Positions 49,001 through 54,584 of a DNA stretch of 64,000 bases are shown here, one piece after another (positions within the stretch are counted from its first letter, which is position 1; the number at the start of each line of letters is the position of its first letter). The translations under genes were made by a program, and so were the position numbers. Under the pieces are notes generated by a model. It saw nothing but the letters and a program-made list of their open reading frames with translations, had not been told where the DNA came from and did no database searches. The stretch is from contig NC_045149.1 in assembly GCF_008831285.2 (NCBI RefSeq), positions 10,444,417-10,508,416 on the forward strand, read 5' to 3'. This DNA comes from Nymphaea colorata (Eukaryota; Streptophyta; Magnoliopsida; Nymphaeales; Nymphaeaceae).

Positions 49001-51415
49001 AAACTTCATTTGAAATCATGGTCCTTTCTGATATTCTATATGGGTGATGGACTTTTTCTCTGGATATGTGACCTTTAGATTACCTTCCTTACTGTTTGAC
49101 TCAAACTTGGAGAATTACGGCACTTCTACTCAACATGCTTTCTGCAGAACACTTCCCAAGTCTTTTGCTTTCCTGCAGAAAATTGCAAGTTTATGTGTTA
49201 CACTTATTATTTGTATAATGTTTATTAAAACTTTCATAGGCAAAAGAAGATGGTGATAAGCCAGGTCTTGAGGCTATGCTGCAAAAAGTTTTGCAACTTT
49301 ATGCTGCCAAGGTCCTATCAAAACGAAGTTATGCCTACAGGGGTATGTAGATTCTGCCTTTTCATACAAGGGTATGTGAATTCCCTCGTATACTAAAAAG
49401 CTGTTAAGCTGGGTGGATAACGTTGATTGATGGTGATGTTACGTGAGTAACAGTGTGCATGTGTTTTTGGAACGTTGATGTATAAATGCTATTGTTTTAG
49501 CTTTCTCTTTCTTGCTGTTTGTCTTTTTGAACATTCCGGTAAATGTATCAGATGGAAAATTATTTTCTCCATCTCTGCATATGATATGCAAGCCCCTATA
49601 TAGTTACAAGGAGAAGCGTTACGAATTTTCAGCAAGGGAAAATGTTGGGAAATTTTTTTCTTTTAATTTTTTCTAATGATTGTCTTTCCTTGGATTTATA
49701 GTTACAAGGACGAGTCTTATGAATTTCTCAGCGAGGGAAACTATTTGGAGATTTTTGGGTGGAGAGAGAGAGAGAGAGAGAGAGCACCGTAGCCATCTTA
49801 CAAAAATAAGCAAGTATTACCTTTTGCAGGGTTCTACTTTCAAAATTACTATAAATATTTTGCAGGTCCTTATTTAGGTTTGCTTGCCTTCATGTTCTAT
49901 ATAGAAAATATCCTTGTAGATTTGCCTCTTCACACCCATCTCTCCAGAGCCTTGGATTGTTCATGCGTTAATGTGATAGGCCATTGTGGTAATGTTTTGT
50001 AAATGAAGGTAATGTGTGATTCTTTTATCTCATTTATTATACCAGAAGGAAAGGAAAAAACACCATTATTTTTTAAAAATATTGTTCAGGAAATAGATAA
50101 AAATGGAAGATGTAATTTTATTCTCTGTTTGGGACAAATTCAATGTGACTTGTTGTATTCTCATAAATGGGTCGCTGCCTCCTTTCCATATTCTGTTCGG
50201 TCTCTATGTTTGCTTTCATCAGATGATATTGGATTCTATTAGTTTTTGTCTGATTATCTAACTCTTTTCAGGTGGTCAAATTCAAAAGACTGAGGCATTC
50301 CTCGAAGCTGTAATAAAAGGTCGAACGCCCTTGAAAATTAATTTTTGGTTTCCGTAGATTATTTCATGTCTTGCAACTCTTGCCTTTTTCTTAAAGCTCT
50401 CAAAAGTGCAGCTAGGCTTAACGGATTGTTTCCCCTTCTTAATTCTAACTGTCAAATGGATGTGAAATGGCTGTTATTGGCCAATAGTCGTCTATAAATA
50501 TGTTTTTTTTTTTTCAGAATCAGGAATGTGCTTCCAGAAAACTTAATAAGAATCATAAAATGGATCTGCTGCCATAAAACTATGGGAACAGTCACGGTTC
50601 TAATATTTTGCCGATGAACTGGGGTATTTTCTAGTTGGTTCATCAATATCTGCATTTTTTAGTAAATGCTCATAAATTATGCTCCTACCCTTCCTACGGG
50701 AATCGACAGGAGAAAAAGTTTTTTCTTGATAGTGTCTTTGCCAATATCTAGGAAGATTGATAGGCGGCTGTCTTTGATTATTTATTGACCATAAGTAGTT
50801 AAAGGATATTTGATACGTGGGAGATGGTCAGGCATCTTTATTTAACTTCAGTGCCAATATCTAGGAAGATTGATAGGCGGCTGCCTTTGATTATTTATTG
50901 ACCATAAGTAGTTGAAGGATATTTGATACGTGGGAGATGGTCAGGCATCTTTATTTAACTTCAGTGCATTATTCTTCTCTATGAAATGAAACTAGCTAAT
51001 CACATGGATCATTTTGGCTAAATCTAAGCTGAACTTGGCACGATCCCTATTTGTCATGTTAGAATTATTTTACCCTAGATACTGCCTAATCTCACAAGTA
51101 GCCTTTGGTCGATTGCAGCACCTGAGCAAGACTGGAACAAGCTTTTACTTGATGGACTTCAAGTTGGAAAGGGAGACATTCCATCAGAGGATTTCTATGC
51201 TGTGGTCAAGAAAAGAATTGAAAGAACATTAATCCGAACAGTGAGTTGTGTGATTTACTATTCTGAGACGAAGTTTTACATTTCTTTTCTAATTTTGGTA
51301 TATCTTGTTTTAGGAGGGGGGTTCCTACCAACAGCGCATATTAATTGAGTACCTTAATGGCATCCAGTCAAGGGCTGAAGATATCATCAAAGTTCTTGAA
51401 GGGAAACAAACATGA
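15955..51415 (+). CDS. Conserved plant protein of unknown function (host gene, 9 exons found)
   Basis: Nine exons join in a single frame: 15955-16032, 16173-16271, 16375-16440, 17247-17363, 33076-33150, 49240-49342, 50272-50319, 51119-51240 and 51314-51415 (TGA). Together they give 810 nt, 269 residues plus stop. The protein is hydrophilic, charged and apparently mostly helical, with stretches such as [45 protein letters not shown] and the well-kept C-terminus [17 protein letters not shown] see no membrane segment or catalytic motif. It reads like a plant protein of unknown function; I cannot name it. The N-terminus, including any targeting peptide, is missing from this model. Two introns of about 16 kb hold all the nested retrotransposons, yet every exon found is open with a sensible phase, so the gene is probably still functional. 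All nested elements except C lie antisense to it. Confidence 0.85.
16173..16271 (+). CDS. Host gene exon (LQQLVAEN...DDDK)
   Basis: 33 codons after an AACAG acceptor. No GT lies at the frame-correct 3' end; the codon AAA at 16269-16271 is followed by GCATGG. The neighbouring GT at 16277 would create a stop with the next exon. So the following intron is probably of the rare GC-AG type. Confidence 0.75.
16375..16440 (+). CDS. Host gene exon (KDYEELAS...HKTN)
   Basis: 22 codons between a TTCCAG acceptor and a GTGAGA donor, phase 0 at both ends. Confidence 0.8.
17247..17363 (+). CDS. Host gene exon (EKIESATD...LMEK)
   Basis: 39 codons between a CTGCAG acceptor and a GTACCT donor, phase 0. The following intron is 15.7 kb and holds elements C, A and B. 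Confidence 0.85.
17959..18232 (+). repeat. 5' LTR of element C
   Basis: It starts TGTTAAGAAATG and ends TTTGAACA. It aligns, with many differences, to 32389-32644 (TGTTGAGAATTG...), sharing a TTAGGGCTA block, an AAGCTTCTTTTCTTT/AAGGTTCTTTTCTTT block and a TTTACATATTCCTCTC/TTCACATGTATCTCTC block. Confidence 0.6.
18233..18245 (+). other. Primer binding site of element C
   Basis: TGGTATCATGGCC directly follows the LTR. Plant copia elements usually show TGGTATCAGAGC, complementary to the 3' end of initiator methionine tRNA. The first eight bases agree. Confidence 0.65.
18815..19746 (+). pseudogene. Integrase fragment of element C
   Basis: The frame at 18815-19129 has [12 protein letters not shown], from the zinc-binding end, followed by [12 protein letters not shown], where active copia integrases have a catalytic aspartate in D-x-W-G-P. 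Weaker matches follow to 19300, and a linker rich in E and S (19473-19746) is cut by the insertion of element A. Stops and frame changes make it non-functional. Confidence 0.7.
19747..19988 (-). repeat. 3' LTR of element A
   Basis: 242 bp, TGTAGAAATAATAGACGC to ATCCGTCAACA on the + strand. A polypurine tract (CTTCCCCTCAAGTTGGG on +) follows at 19989. It is about 6% different from the 5' LTR. Confidence 0.93.
19983..21388 (-). pseudogene. Reverse transcriptase and RNase H of element A, broken
   Basis: The reverse transcriptase lies at about 20642-21380, with [31 protein letters not shown] and the catalytic [14 protein letters not shown]. RNase H lies at 19983-20594, with [37 protein letters not shown] and the ending [17 protein letters not shown]. 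The two halves are in different frames near 20594-20642. Stops interrupt the start of the reverse transcriptase: a TGA after VGSK near 21390 and a TAA just before LETFAPVAK near 21290. Copying of RNA and removal of the RNA strand would have been its roles. Confidence 0.9.
21389..23409 (-). pseudogene. Protease and integrase of element A, broken
   Basis: The protease part (23137-23409) has [16 protein letters not shown]. Copia proteases normally have D-S/T-G, and the sister element A2 has VDSGATHHM, so the glycine of the active triad is lost. A frameshift at about 23137 leads into a 582-codon frame (21389-23137). This has [14 protein letters not shown] and CDVCQFAKH (zinc-binding end), [21 protein letters not shown] and NGVAERKNR (catalytic D, D, E), the [19 protein letters not shown] block and an acidic linker. 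The integrase frame itself is open. Confidence 0.9.
23394..24336 (-). pseudogene. Gag of element A, broken
   Basis: The gag start is probably the ATG at 24336 (MADSSSSST). The N-terminal half is open to 23833 ([20 protein letters not shown]), where two close stops follow. The C-terminal half (23394-23663) shows the zinc knuckle [20 protein letters not shown] in another frame. Intact gag of the A2 copy is about 316 residues. Confidence 0.85.
24752..24763 (-). other. Primer binding site of element A
   Basis: GCTCTGATACCA on +, that is TGGTATCAGAGC on the element strand, complementary to the 3' end of initiator methionine tRNA. It is directly beside the 5' LTR. Confidence 0.95.
24773..25001 (-). 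repeat. 3' LTR of element B
   Basis: 229 bp, TGTTGCAGCCTTGAAACG to TTATTTCAACA on +. It is followed by the polypurine tract (CTCCCCCTCAAGCTGGAG on +). Two substitutions separate it from 30126-30354. Confidence 0.96.
25009..26455 (-). pseudogene. Reverse transcriptase and RNase H of element B, with stops and a frameshift
   Basis: Three open pieces follow one another: 26087-26395 ([39 protein letters not shown]), 25709-26032 (the catalytic [16 protein letters not shown]) and 25009-25716 (RNase [57 protein letters not shown]). The breaks are a TGA at 26453-26455 where B2 keeps a tryptophan (GTWELVDPP), a TAG at 26087-26089 where B2 keeps a glutamine (GLKQSPRAW), and an extra A near 25714 where B2 reads straight through. 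The motifs themselves are intact, so decay is recent. Confidence 0.93.
26456..28219 (-). CDS. Protease and integrase part of element B pol
   Basis: This frame is open over 582 codons from a Met at 28201 and is in the same frame as gag, from which one TAG separates it. Near residue 20 it has [12 protein letters not shown] (aspartic protease). The zinc-binding end has [15 protein letters not shown] and [14 protein letters not shown]. The catalytic aspartates lie in [10 protein letters not shown] and IRTDNALEF and the glutamate in NGVIERKHR. The [14 protein letters not shown] block and a proline- and serine-rich linker follow. Integrase inserts the copied DNA into the chromosome. The piece looks intact, but it can only be made by readthrough of the gag stop, and it ends at a TGA. 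Confidence 0.9.
28220..29233 (-). CDS. Gag of element B
   Basis: 337 codons, open from its own ATG ([15 protein letters not shown]) to TAG at 28220. Gag forms the particle in which the element's RNA is copied. The UBN2-type core shows [20 protein letters not shown] near residue 35 and [14 protein letters not shown] near 105. A glycine- and arginine-rich stretch ([17 protein letters not shown]) is followed by the zinc knuckle [20 protein letters not shown] near residue 255. The start is chosen because a 5' leader with no long frame lies between it and the primer site. In many copia elements gag and pol are one frame; here the single stop may be a mutation or a readthrough signal. Confidence 0.92.
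   Translation of the reverse strand: MDRFAMVENLRTDFFHEVKRGGNSFSYGSTVKLDGSNYEIWSRVFMMSVIGHEKEHVIEENEPLEKSGKYVSWKGDNNIVMSWIMNSVQPQSASTIAYYTSAKQMWDFLKQTYSNDKNVSKILQVEEELLNLQQGDQSLAQYFASLKSIYERLKALRPPCPTCHKTHGEQSMVAKFLEGLSPEYAVAKAQMLTGAEIPDLADAYNKLSRLAVTLSQPSSDLQASALVASRGRGRGSFRGRGIGRGSGGGRGRFQCTYCGKIGHLEDKCWDKHGRPSGASLGRNVASKQGKNSLPSPIGSVQAVSSVVDGSLSPSHPETVTVSINKSEYEDFLALRSS
29234..30113 (-). other. 5' leader of element B
   Basis: About 880 bp of untranslated leader separate the primer site from the gag ATG. It contains an AT microsatellite at about 29265-29286. A 187-codon frame on the + strand (29186-29749) is only a shadow, opposite to the element. Confidence 0.7.
30114..30125 (-). other. 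Primer binding site of element B
   Basis: GCTCTGATACCA on +, complementary in the element strand to initiator methionine tRNA, directly beside the 5' LTR. Confidence 0.95.
30126..30354 (-). repeat. 5' LTR of element B
   Basis: 229 bp, the near-identical partner of 24773-25001. The target duplication GAAAT follows at 30355-30359, and the rest of element A's LTR resumes there. Confidence 0.96.
30360..30591 (-). repeat. 5' LTR of element A, main part
   Basis: This is the remainder of A's 5' LTR after removal of B (the first 9 bp are at 24764-24772). It ends GTCAACA at 30591, then AAGAT, the target duplication of A. Confidence 0.93.
30597..32388 (+). pseudogene. Reverse transcriptase and RNase H fragment of element C
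   Basis: This continues element C downstream of A. Readable blocks are [16 protein letters not shown] near 31205-31260, a YVDDMIHT catalytic motif near 31430-31455, and near 32060-32290 the RNase H segment [20 protein letters not shown] followed by [13 protein letters not shown]. No frame stays open for long. A polypurine-like tract (TTTGAGGATGA) precedes the 3' LTR at 32389. Confidence 0.75.
32389..32644 (+). repeat. 3' LTR of element C
   Basis: Begins TGTTGAGAATTG after a purine-rich tract. It is diverged from 17959-18232 and its end is approximate. Confidence 0.6.
33076..33150 (+). CDS. Host gene exon (ELAQREQE...AQLRQ)
   Basis: 25 codons between a TTGCAG acceptor and a GTGACT donor, phase 0. 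It sits isolated between two 16-kb introns full of retrotransposons. Confidence 0.85.
33250..33530. repeat. 170-bp direct duplication next to element B2
   Basis: The block CTGCTGTATATATTTGTGGT...ATATGCAGAG occurs at about 33250-33363 and 33420-33530, a period of 170 bp with few differences. The LTR of B2 begins exactly after the second ATATGCAGAG. Confidence 0.9.
33531..33759 (-). repeat. 3' LTR of element B2
   Basis: 229 bp, TGTTGCAGCCTTGAGACG to TAATTTCAACA, similar to the LTRs of B with about 20 differences. No second LTR remains. Confidence 0.93.
33767..34882 (-). pseudogene. Reverse transcriptase and RNase H of B2, long open part
   Basis: This is a 371-codon open stretch, the longest intact reverse-transcriptase/RNase H frame in the window. 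It has [16 protein letters not shown], the catalytic [15 protein letters not shown] near residue 55, [14 protein letters not shown], then [42 protein letters not shown] and [14 protein letters not shown]. Upstream, 34901-35251 carries the start of the domain in another frame ([29 protein letters not shown]). The piece is a relic because gag and most of integrase are gone. Confidence 0.9.
34883..35871 (-). pseudogene. Integrase C-terminus, linker and start of reverse transcriptase of B2
   Basis: In reading order from 35871 the - strand shows integrase-end wording like that of B, then the proline- and serine-rich linker, the PIALRKG block and the start of reverse transcriptase (34901-35251). 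Several stops interrupt it. It ends abruptly at the joint with element D. Confidence 0.8.
35872..36703 (-). pseudogene. Gypsy integrase of element D, broken
   Basis: The zinc-binding part at 36476-36703 has [20 protein letters not shown] and [10 protein letters not shown] (H-H-C-C). The core at 36171-36497 has [20 protein letters not shown] (first catalytic aspartate), IVSDQDP (second) and [17 protein letters not shown] (glutamate). Between the second aspartate and the glutamate several residues are missing. The remainder to 35872 is a tail ending at the joint. Confidence 0.88.
36704..37730 (-). pseudogene. Gypsy RNase H and end of reverse transcriptase of element D
   Basis: RNase H at 37019-37369 contains [58 protein letters not shown] and [12 protein letters not shown]. 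The stretch to 37680 carries the end of reverse transcriptase in short frames. A purine-poor A tract and element A2 follow. Confidence 0.85.
37731..37800 (-). repeat. Truncated 3' LTR of element A2
   Basis: 70 bp, with 4 differences from the matching part of 44777-45017. At 37796-37800 TAGAG is shared by the LTR and the reverse-transcriptase sequence that follows, a microhomology at the deletion joint. Confidence 0.9.
37801..37971 (-). pseudogene. Reverse-transcriptase fragment of element A2 (left of F)
   Basis: Reads on the - strand as [38 protein letters not shown], then the deletion joint. It matches element A at about 20960-21140. Confidence 0.88.
37977..41082. mobile_element. Solo LTR F, 3.1 kb
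   Basis: One 3106-bp block starts TGTCACACCCCAACC and ends CAAGCGTTACA, so TG...CA. It is flanked by CTTAT (37972-37976) and CATAT (41083-41087), a 5-bp target duplication with one mismatch; the same site in element A reads CATAT. There are no pol domains inside. Its only long frames (for example 289 codons on the - strand at 40116-40985) are shadows of a purine-rich stretch (40450-40850). Large LTRs of this kind are typical of some gypsy lineages. A solo LTR arises when the two LTRs of one element recombine. Orientation is not determined. Confidence 0.82.
41088..41408 (-). pseudogene. Start of reverse transcriptase of element A2 (right of F)
   Basis: Matches element A at about 21150-21420, with several stops and a small internal duplication: the block TTTGTACTTAATGGTGTAGA occurs at about 41299 and again near 41341. 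Confidence 0.8.
41409..43359 (-). pseudogene. Protease and integrase of element A2, broken
   Basis: The protease frame (42703-43326) has [20 protein letters not shown] with the normal D-S-G triad. Integrase pieces follow at 42180-42758 ([35 protein letters not shown]) and 41409-42023 (linker). The usual catalytic glutamate motif NGVAERKN reads NGVAKRKN here, so the third catalytic residue is changed to lysine. Frameshifts separate the pieces. It is separated from gag by a TAG where element A has a glutamine. Confidence 0.88.
43360..44310 (-). CDS. Gag of element A2
   Basis: 316 codons from the ATG at 44310 ([15 protein letters not shown]), chosen because it matches the gag start of element A; the frame itself opens 41 codons earlier inside the leader. 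The N-terminal core has [20 protein letters not shown] and [20 protein letters not shown]. The zinc knuckle [20 protein letters not shown] lies near residue 255. The frame ends at a TAG just before protease. Gag builds the particle for reverse transcription. This gag frame is complete, although the rest of the element is dead. Confidence 0.85.
   Translation of the reverse strand: MAASSSSTVSTYQTEIGAYRTENVPVQVTTIRLTKENYLKWSAAITMGIAGRGRIAYVNGSKVEPAANSMAWDTWFLEDNQVKMWIVNSVSSDIQPLILRKKTARDMWIILEQMYGQKKRKVRVYQLMKNLYALRQGDLSVADFYAALKSKWEDLDYHSDDIWSCPQDQMHYMTKEWENRIFLFLAGLNDEFKNIRSQIFNSEESFSIEDVYSRVEAEEQRRLVINGSKGDHMSHNERSAFVSRAPMRTARSSRKCTHCKKLGHTMEFCWDLHPEKKNSRGRSSGGKKPVSNAMNPSDGKVSISAEQIRELRAYLS
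44765..44776 (-). other. Primer binding site of element A2
   Basis: GCTCTGATACCA on +, directly beside the 5' LTR at 44777. Confidence 0.95.
44777..45017 (-). repeat. 5' LTR of element A2
   Basis: 241 bp, TGTAGAAATAATAAACGC to ATCCGTCAACA, complete, followed by the target duplication CAAAT. Confidence 0.94.
45018..45732 (-). pseudogene. Start of gypsy reverse transcriptase of element D
   Basis: Pieces at 45382-45729 ([28 protein letters not shown]), 45227-45412 ([40 protein letters not shown]) and 44917-45105 ([20 protein letters not shown]) show the order of a gypsy reverse transcriptase. Element A2 cuts in near 45018 before the catalytic Y-x-D-D region, and frameshifts separate the pieces. 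Confidence 0.88.
45741..46312. mobile_element. 572-bp hAT-like miniature element
   Basis: It is flanked by a perfect 8-bp duplication GTCCCTGT (45733-45740 and 46313-46320). The terminal inverted repeats start CTATGTCACACGG at both ends (13 bp perfect). Inside there is no transposase. The CCGTGTC/GACACGG motifs near both ends recall the widespread hAT-type small elements of plants. The middle (45900-46060) is GC-rich and looks like the first exon of a gene, with a donor GAGAG/GTAAGT at 46050. It sits in the protease-to-polymerase part of element D. Confidence 0.88.
46321..47571 (-). pseudogene. Gag and protease of gypsy element D, broken
   Basis: The gag N-terminal domain at 47281-47571 has [20 protein letters not shown] with HTEHYFDC. 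The rest of gag is in short frames to 46820. The protease at 46473-46817 has [20 protein letters not shown] and the active-site motif [13 protein letters not shown] continuation at 46193-46582 shows [20 protein letters not shown]. Frameshifts and stops separate the parts. Confidence 0.85.
47854..47865 (-). other. Primer binding site of element D
   Basis: GCTCTAATACCA on +, one base different from the methionine-tRNA site of the copia elements. LTR-like sequence begins about 47868. Confidence 0.75.
47868..48330 (-). repeat. Probable 5' LTR of element D
   Basis: Starts TGGTAGCTGGCGG beside the primer site and runs into very T- and A-rich sequence (47990-48300). The partner LTR is lost, so the far end is a guess. 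Confidence 0.4.
48331..49239 (+). other. Intron of the host gene, no element recognised
   Basis: AT-rich intron DNA between element D and the exon at 49240. I see no coding remains in it. Confidence 0.6.
49240..49342 (+). CDS. Host gene exon (AKEDGDKP...YAYR)
   Basis: Starts after a TCATAG acceptor and ends at a GTATGT donor, 34 codons plus 1 nt. The charge-rich start is followed by [20 protein letters not shown]. Confidence 0.85.
50272..50319 (+). CDS. Host gene small exon (GGQIQKTE...AVIK)
   Basis: 48 nt between a TTTCAG acceptor and a GTCGAA donor. It completes the split glycine of the previous exon and leaves 1 nt for the next. It is too short for a long open frame but required to keep phase. 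Confidence 0.8.
50741..50966. repeat. Two tandem copies of a 113-bp unit in a host intron
   Basis: Copies 50741-50853 and 50854-50966 differ at only two positions, so the duplication is recent. It lies 150 bp before an exon. Confidence 0.95.
51119..51240 (+). CDS. Host gene exon (APEQDWNK...LIRT)
   Basis: 122 nt between a TTGCAG acceptor and a GTGAGT donor. It contains [18 protein letters not shown] and [13 protein letters not shown]. Confidence 0.88.
51314..51415 (+). CDS. Host gene last exon (EGGSYQQR...GKQT stop)
   Basis: 33 codons and TGA after a TTTTAG acceptor. It contains [20 protein letters not shown]. No canonical poly(A) signal could be assigned with certainty. Confidence 0.88.
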   Translation, partial: EGGSYQQRILIEYLNGIQSRAEDIIKVLEGKQT

Positions 51416-53056
51416 GTATGTTCTGCATTAGATATTCCACAAAATTAGAGCAGGGAATTGAAGTTGGCAACTTGGCAGGAGGACATCCTGCAAATATCCA
51501 ACTATGGATGGGTATGACGTACCTATTTTGTCAGATGTTCTTTCTGTGGATCATGGTCATGTAAGTTGTAGTTGCAACCATGGTTCCCTACCAAAGAAAA
51601 AAAAGCTAAGCATAAAAATTAGAAAAAAAAATATTACAATATGCTTAGAATGGTCAATGAAGTCCTGGTGCCAATTCCATTTGTAACTTGGAACAGATAG
51701 CAATCGTTTTTAATGTCTATTCTTCATCCAACTGCAAATGTTGCCCACAATAAAACTTAATCTGAACTCAATTTCACAACTAAGAATAAAGTATAAAAAA
51801 AGCATATAAAAAAAAGAAATAAAAAAATACCAAAAGATGTGCCCCTGCACCAAACCTTACAAGGACAATACTAAGGAAAGTTCAACTCAGTACTTGGTTT
51901 CTGATAGGGTGTCATCGGAGATGTAATTTTATGAACTGCATTGGCTGTTCCATCAATTTCTGTGCTTATTCGTACTTCTGTGTGGAATCAATACCAATTC
52001 AATGTTCATCAGTTGTGGTACTTGTTCCTAATCAGTTCTTAAATGCAATAGGACCAATTCAAAATGAATCACTTCTTATAAGAACTTATACAATGGAAGC
52101 AAGGGCCGGTGCCCCTCGCCGGCAGGATGCCTGTTCGTTTTTTTTTTTTTTAATTTTTCTGTTATATTTTAAACAGCATTATTATGTGCAGGTTTTTTTT
52201 TTTTATGAAGTGGTCCTTTGAGAATCACATATAAAAGTTGGGGGACTCTTTGATGAATCTTAAAGGTTGTGGGCTTACTTGATGCAATCACCCACATAAC
52301 GTCAGAAAAGAACGGAATGATGATGAAATTCACTGAACGTCAGTGGAGAGAATATTAAGCTACATTATCCTTTATTTTTCTTTTTGTCAAGACTGCACAT
52401 TAAGCTGCATATTAAACCCGCTATAACACGTGTAATGAGGGCATAAATGGAATCTCTATTGATGGCATGCCGTACAGAAGGGTTCATCAGGAGAAGACTC
52501 CCTTCACGCCTCCCAATAACACAAAAGACAACCCCCATAACTAAAGCCAACTAAATAATGAAACTGAAATTAAAACCTGACAAAATATATGAAGGTTTGT
52601 CACAAGCTAGTATATATATATATATATCAAGAGAGAGAGAGAGAAAAAAAAAAAAGAAAACTGAATCATGAAATCAGTTTATAGTGACATTATGGGATAT
52701 TAAATCTAAACAGATTGAACTCACGCGCATTAATCTCTATCTTGCTCTTTATCTCTCCCTTCCCTTCTTTTCTAATGGCAGAGCAGACTTCACCTTGCAA
52801 TGGCTGGTGGGTGGCAAGAGACTACCCAACGTCGGATGAAGGGTTCCTCCACTAGGGAGGGCCCTTGAGATTTTCTTCTCTCTAGGGGTAGAGCCAGAAA
52901 TTTTTCATGGGAGAGGTAGAATTAAAGTTTCTAAAGTTTGACTGAAGCCAAAATACCTTTTCTCAAAATTTTTATGTCAAATAAGTAAAATTTTTATAAA
53001 ATTTACTTTCAAATTTTTATTTGTTTATTTTTTTGAGGTAAATCTAGGGCTCATGA
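51416..53056. other. Downstream flank of the host gene, no supported gene
   Basis: Probably starts with the 3' untranslated region of the host gene. Homopolymer T runs lie near 52138-52205 and an AT repeat with an AG run near 52610-52645. No coding sequence is recognised. Confidence 0.5.
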
Positions 53057-53331
53057 TATATATATATATATATATATATAACATGAGTCATGTAGTATTT
53101 GACAATTTTCAGTGCCAAGTTGGTGTCCTAGTTGCATTCAAAAGAATTTCTTTTTTCTAATGTTTACTTGAAGGAAACAGTCTTCCACCTAAAACCCTCA
53201 AAGTTATGTCCTACACCTTTAATGTTCTAGCTTGTAGACGTAGTGAAACTACCATTCATCTTTCAATTGAAGTATTGTGGTTGCCACCATTTGTAGTTTA
53301 ATGAAATAACGCCCTGGAGCGTAAGATTGAT
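53057..53331. repeat. Segment b with AT tract (left copy of an inverted pair)
   Basis: An AT tract (53057-53081) is followed by about 250 bp that recurs in reverse complement at 62899-63155, with about 90% identity by eye. Both copies have the AT tract on the outer side and contain CACCTAAAACCCTCAAAGTT or its complement. Confidence 0.85.
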
Positions 53332-53447
53332 TTCGACAAACAGAGAAGTAATAGATAGATTAACTAATGCAGACGTGGAGAAAAATATCACTGTTTACAC
53401 CACAGGAGGTTTAGCAGAGAAAGAGTTCTTAAATAAAGAAAGAATAC

Positions 53448-53534
53448 CTTTTTGCTATGGATAGAAACAAGAGCTTTCAGTTGTGCACGCCTGAAAAGTG
53501 CAGACTCATTATGTCCAAGCAGAAAGTCCAGGAT
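53448..53534 (-). pseudogene. DUF21/CNNM-type exon fragment, copy 1
   Basis: 29 codons between a GTAG acceptor (CTGTTTTTGTAG) and a GTATTC donor: ILDFLLGHNESALFRRAQLK then ALVSIHSKK. This is the conserved stretch after the DUF21 membrane domain of plant CBS proteins related to CNNM magnesium transporters. The exon is itself intact, but the upstream fragment is frameshifted and the downstream exon is not in copy 1. Confidence 0.85.
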
Positions 53535-53850
53535 CTACAAAAACAGAGAATCACTATGCAAACTAGAGAATCTGTTGTACCATGCAGCTGCAGGCCTCCC
53601 GAAGTATTTCTCATCTTGACAAACCCAGATATCGTTTCCACGTGGCTATCCTTTTTAAAGTTAAAACTTTCTTCGGAAGCACCGAAGTTCAAAATAATCA
53701 CAAAACATGTCCATGATTGTTTAAGAATGCTTTTCAAAATAACAAATGTAAGGATAGGCTTTCCTTCACCAAGAAAAATAGTGTATGTTCAGGAAATCAA
53801 AACTGAATTTATCTTTTACAGAACAAAACGATTTTTCTGCATGGGGTCAC

Positions 53851-53965
53851 CTTCCCGATTGGATAAGCTATTGGATAGCAAATTATCATGAGAATATGGA
53901 CAAGCCCTACCAAAATTGGCACCCACAGCAAGTCCATATCTTGAACAGATGGCCTCTGGAATGAT
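53851..53965 (-). pseudogene. DUF21/CNNM-type exon fragment with frameshift, copy 1
   Basis: 115 nt between TTTGCAG and GTGACC. It starts IIPEAICSRYGLAVGANF, then the frame slips by one extra base and continues as GLVHILMIICYPIAYPIGK. In an intact gene this covers the last DUF21 membrane helix. The extra base is present in both copies of the unit, so the break came before the duplication. Confidence 0.85.
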
Positions 53966-54094
53966 CTGCAAAAGTTTAATGTTGAAATCAGAAATTCACT
54001 CATCAACTAAGAGTAGCCTCTACTAATAGTAACATAGGAAGAATCTAAGAACTTAAAACCGCTTTTTAATAAGAAAGCAACCAATGACTTATAT

Positions 54095-54200
54095 GCATGG
54101 AGGTGGGCCTTCTCCTTCTGGCTCTAGTTTCCTCCACTCGTAGGGCTTGGCAGCGGTATCTAAAGCCCAGACATTAGCCAAAGGACGCTCTCACACTTTC
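54095..54200 (-). pseudogene. BSL: BSL kelch exon fragment (RPLANVWALD), copy 1
   Basis: Reads RPLANVWALDTAAKPYEWRK then LEPEGEGPPPC. This is a kelch repeat of the plant BSU1-like protein phosphatases (BSL2/BSL3 type), which act in brassinosteroid signalling. Eight extra bases (TGTGAGAG) follow the acceptor side and shift the frame, and the expected donor reads ATAAGT rather than GTAAGT. Confidence 0.85.
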
Positions 54201-54327
54201 CTAATGAATTTAAAAAAAGAAAATCAGCAAAAGAATTAGCATCGACTCTGTAAACATTTCCAGCATATTTCAGAAAGCAACACCAAAAATATTTAACATG
54301 TACAAAGAAAATTATAAGAAGAGATAC

Positions 54328-54421
54328 CATCATTTCCACCAATAGCCAAGAGGAACCGCTGTCCAACTAGAGCCATCACATGGCCATATGAGGACCTGGG
54401 CCAGCACCTTGTACAACCACC
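54328..54421 (-). pseudogene. BSL: BSL kelch exon fragment (VVVQGAGPGP), copy 1
   Basis: Starts VVVQGAGPGP after a TTCTAG acceptor; one base is lost, then the other frame continues YGHVMALVGQRFLLAIGGND to a GTATCT donor. It is the kelch unit next to the previous fragment, in native order. Confidence 0.85.
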
Positions 54422-54516
54422 CTAGAACACAAGTACAACCATTTTCATGAGCAAAGGCCTACATCCCAATGAGAATATACGCAGAAAATAAGGAATTACT
54501 GAAATTCAACGATCAC

Positions 54517-54584
54517 CTGTGCCATCTAGGTCTTTGCTATGTCAGGTCAAGAACATGTAGATCCTCCGCAGACAAGCCAGTTGG
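54517..54584 (-). pseudogene. BSL: BSL kelch exon fragment (GLSAEDLHVLDLT), copy 1a
   Basis: Reads GLSAEDLHVLDLT, a TAG stop, then QRPRWHR to a GTGATC donor. Homology to BSL stops near 54584 within the exon, a breakpoint of the capture. The related piece at 56187-56254 keeps CAG in place of the stop. Confidence 0.85.
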
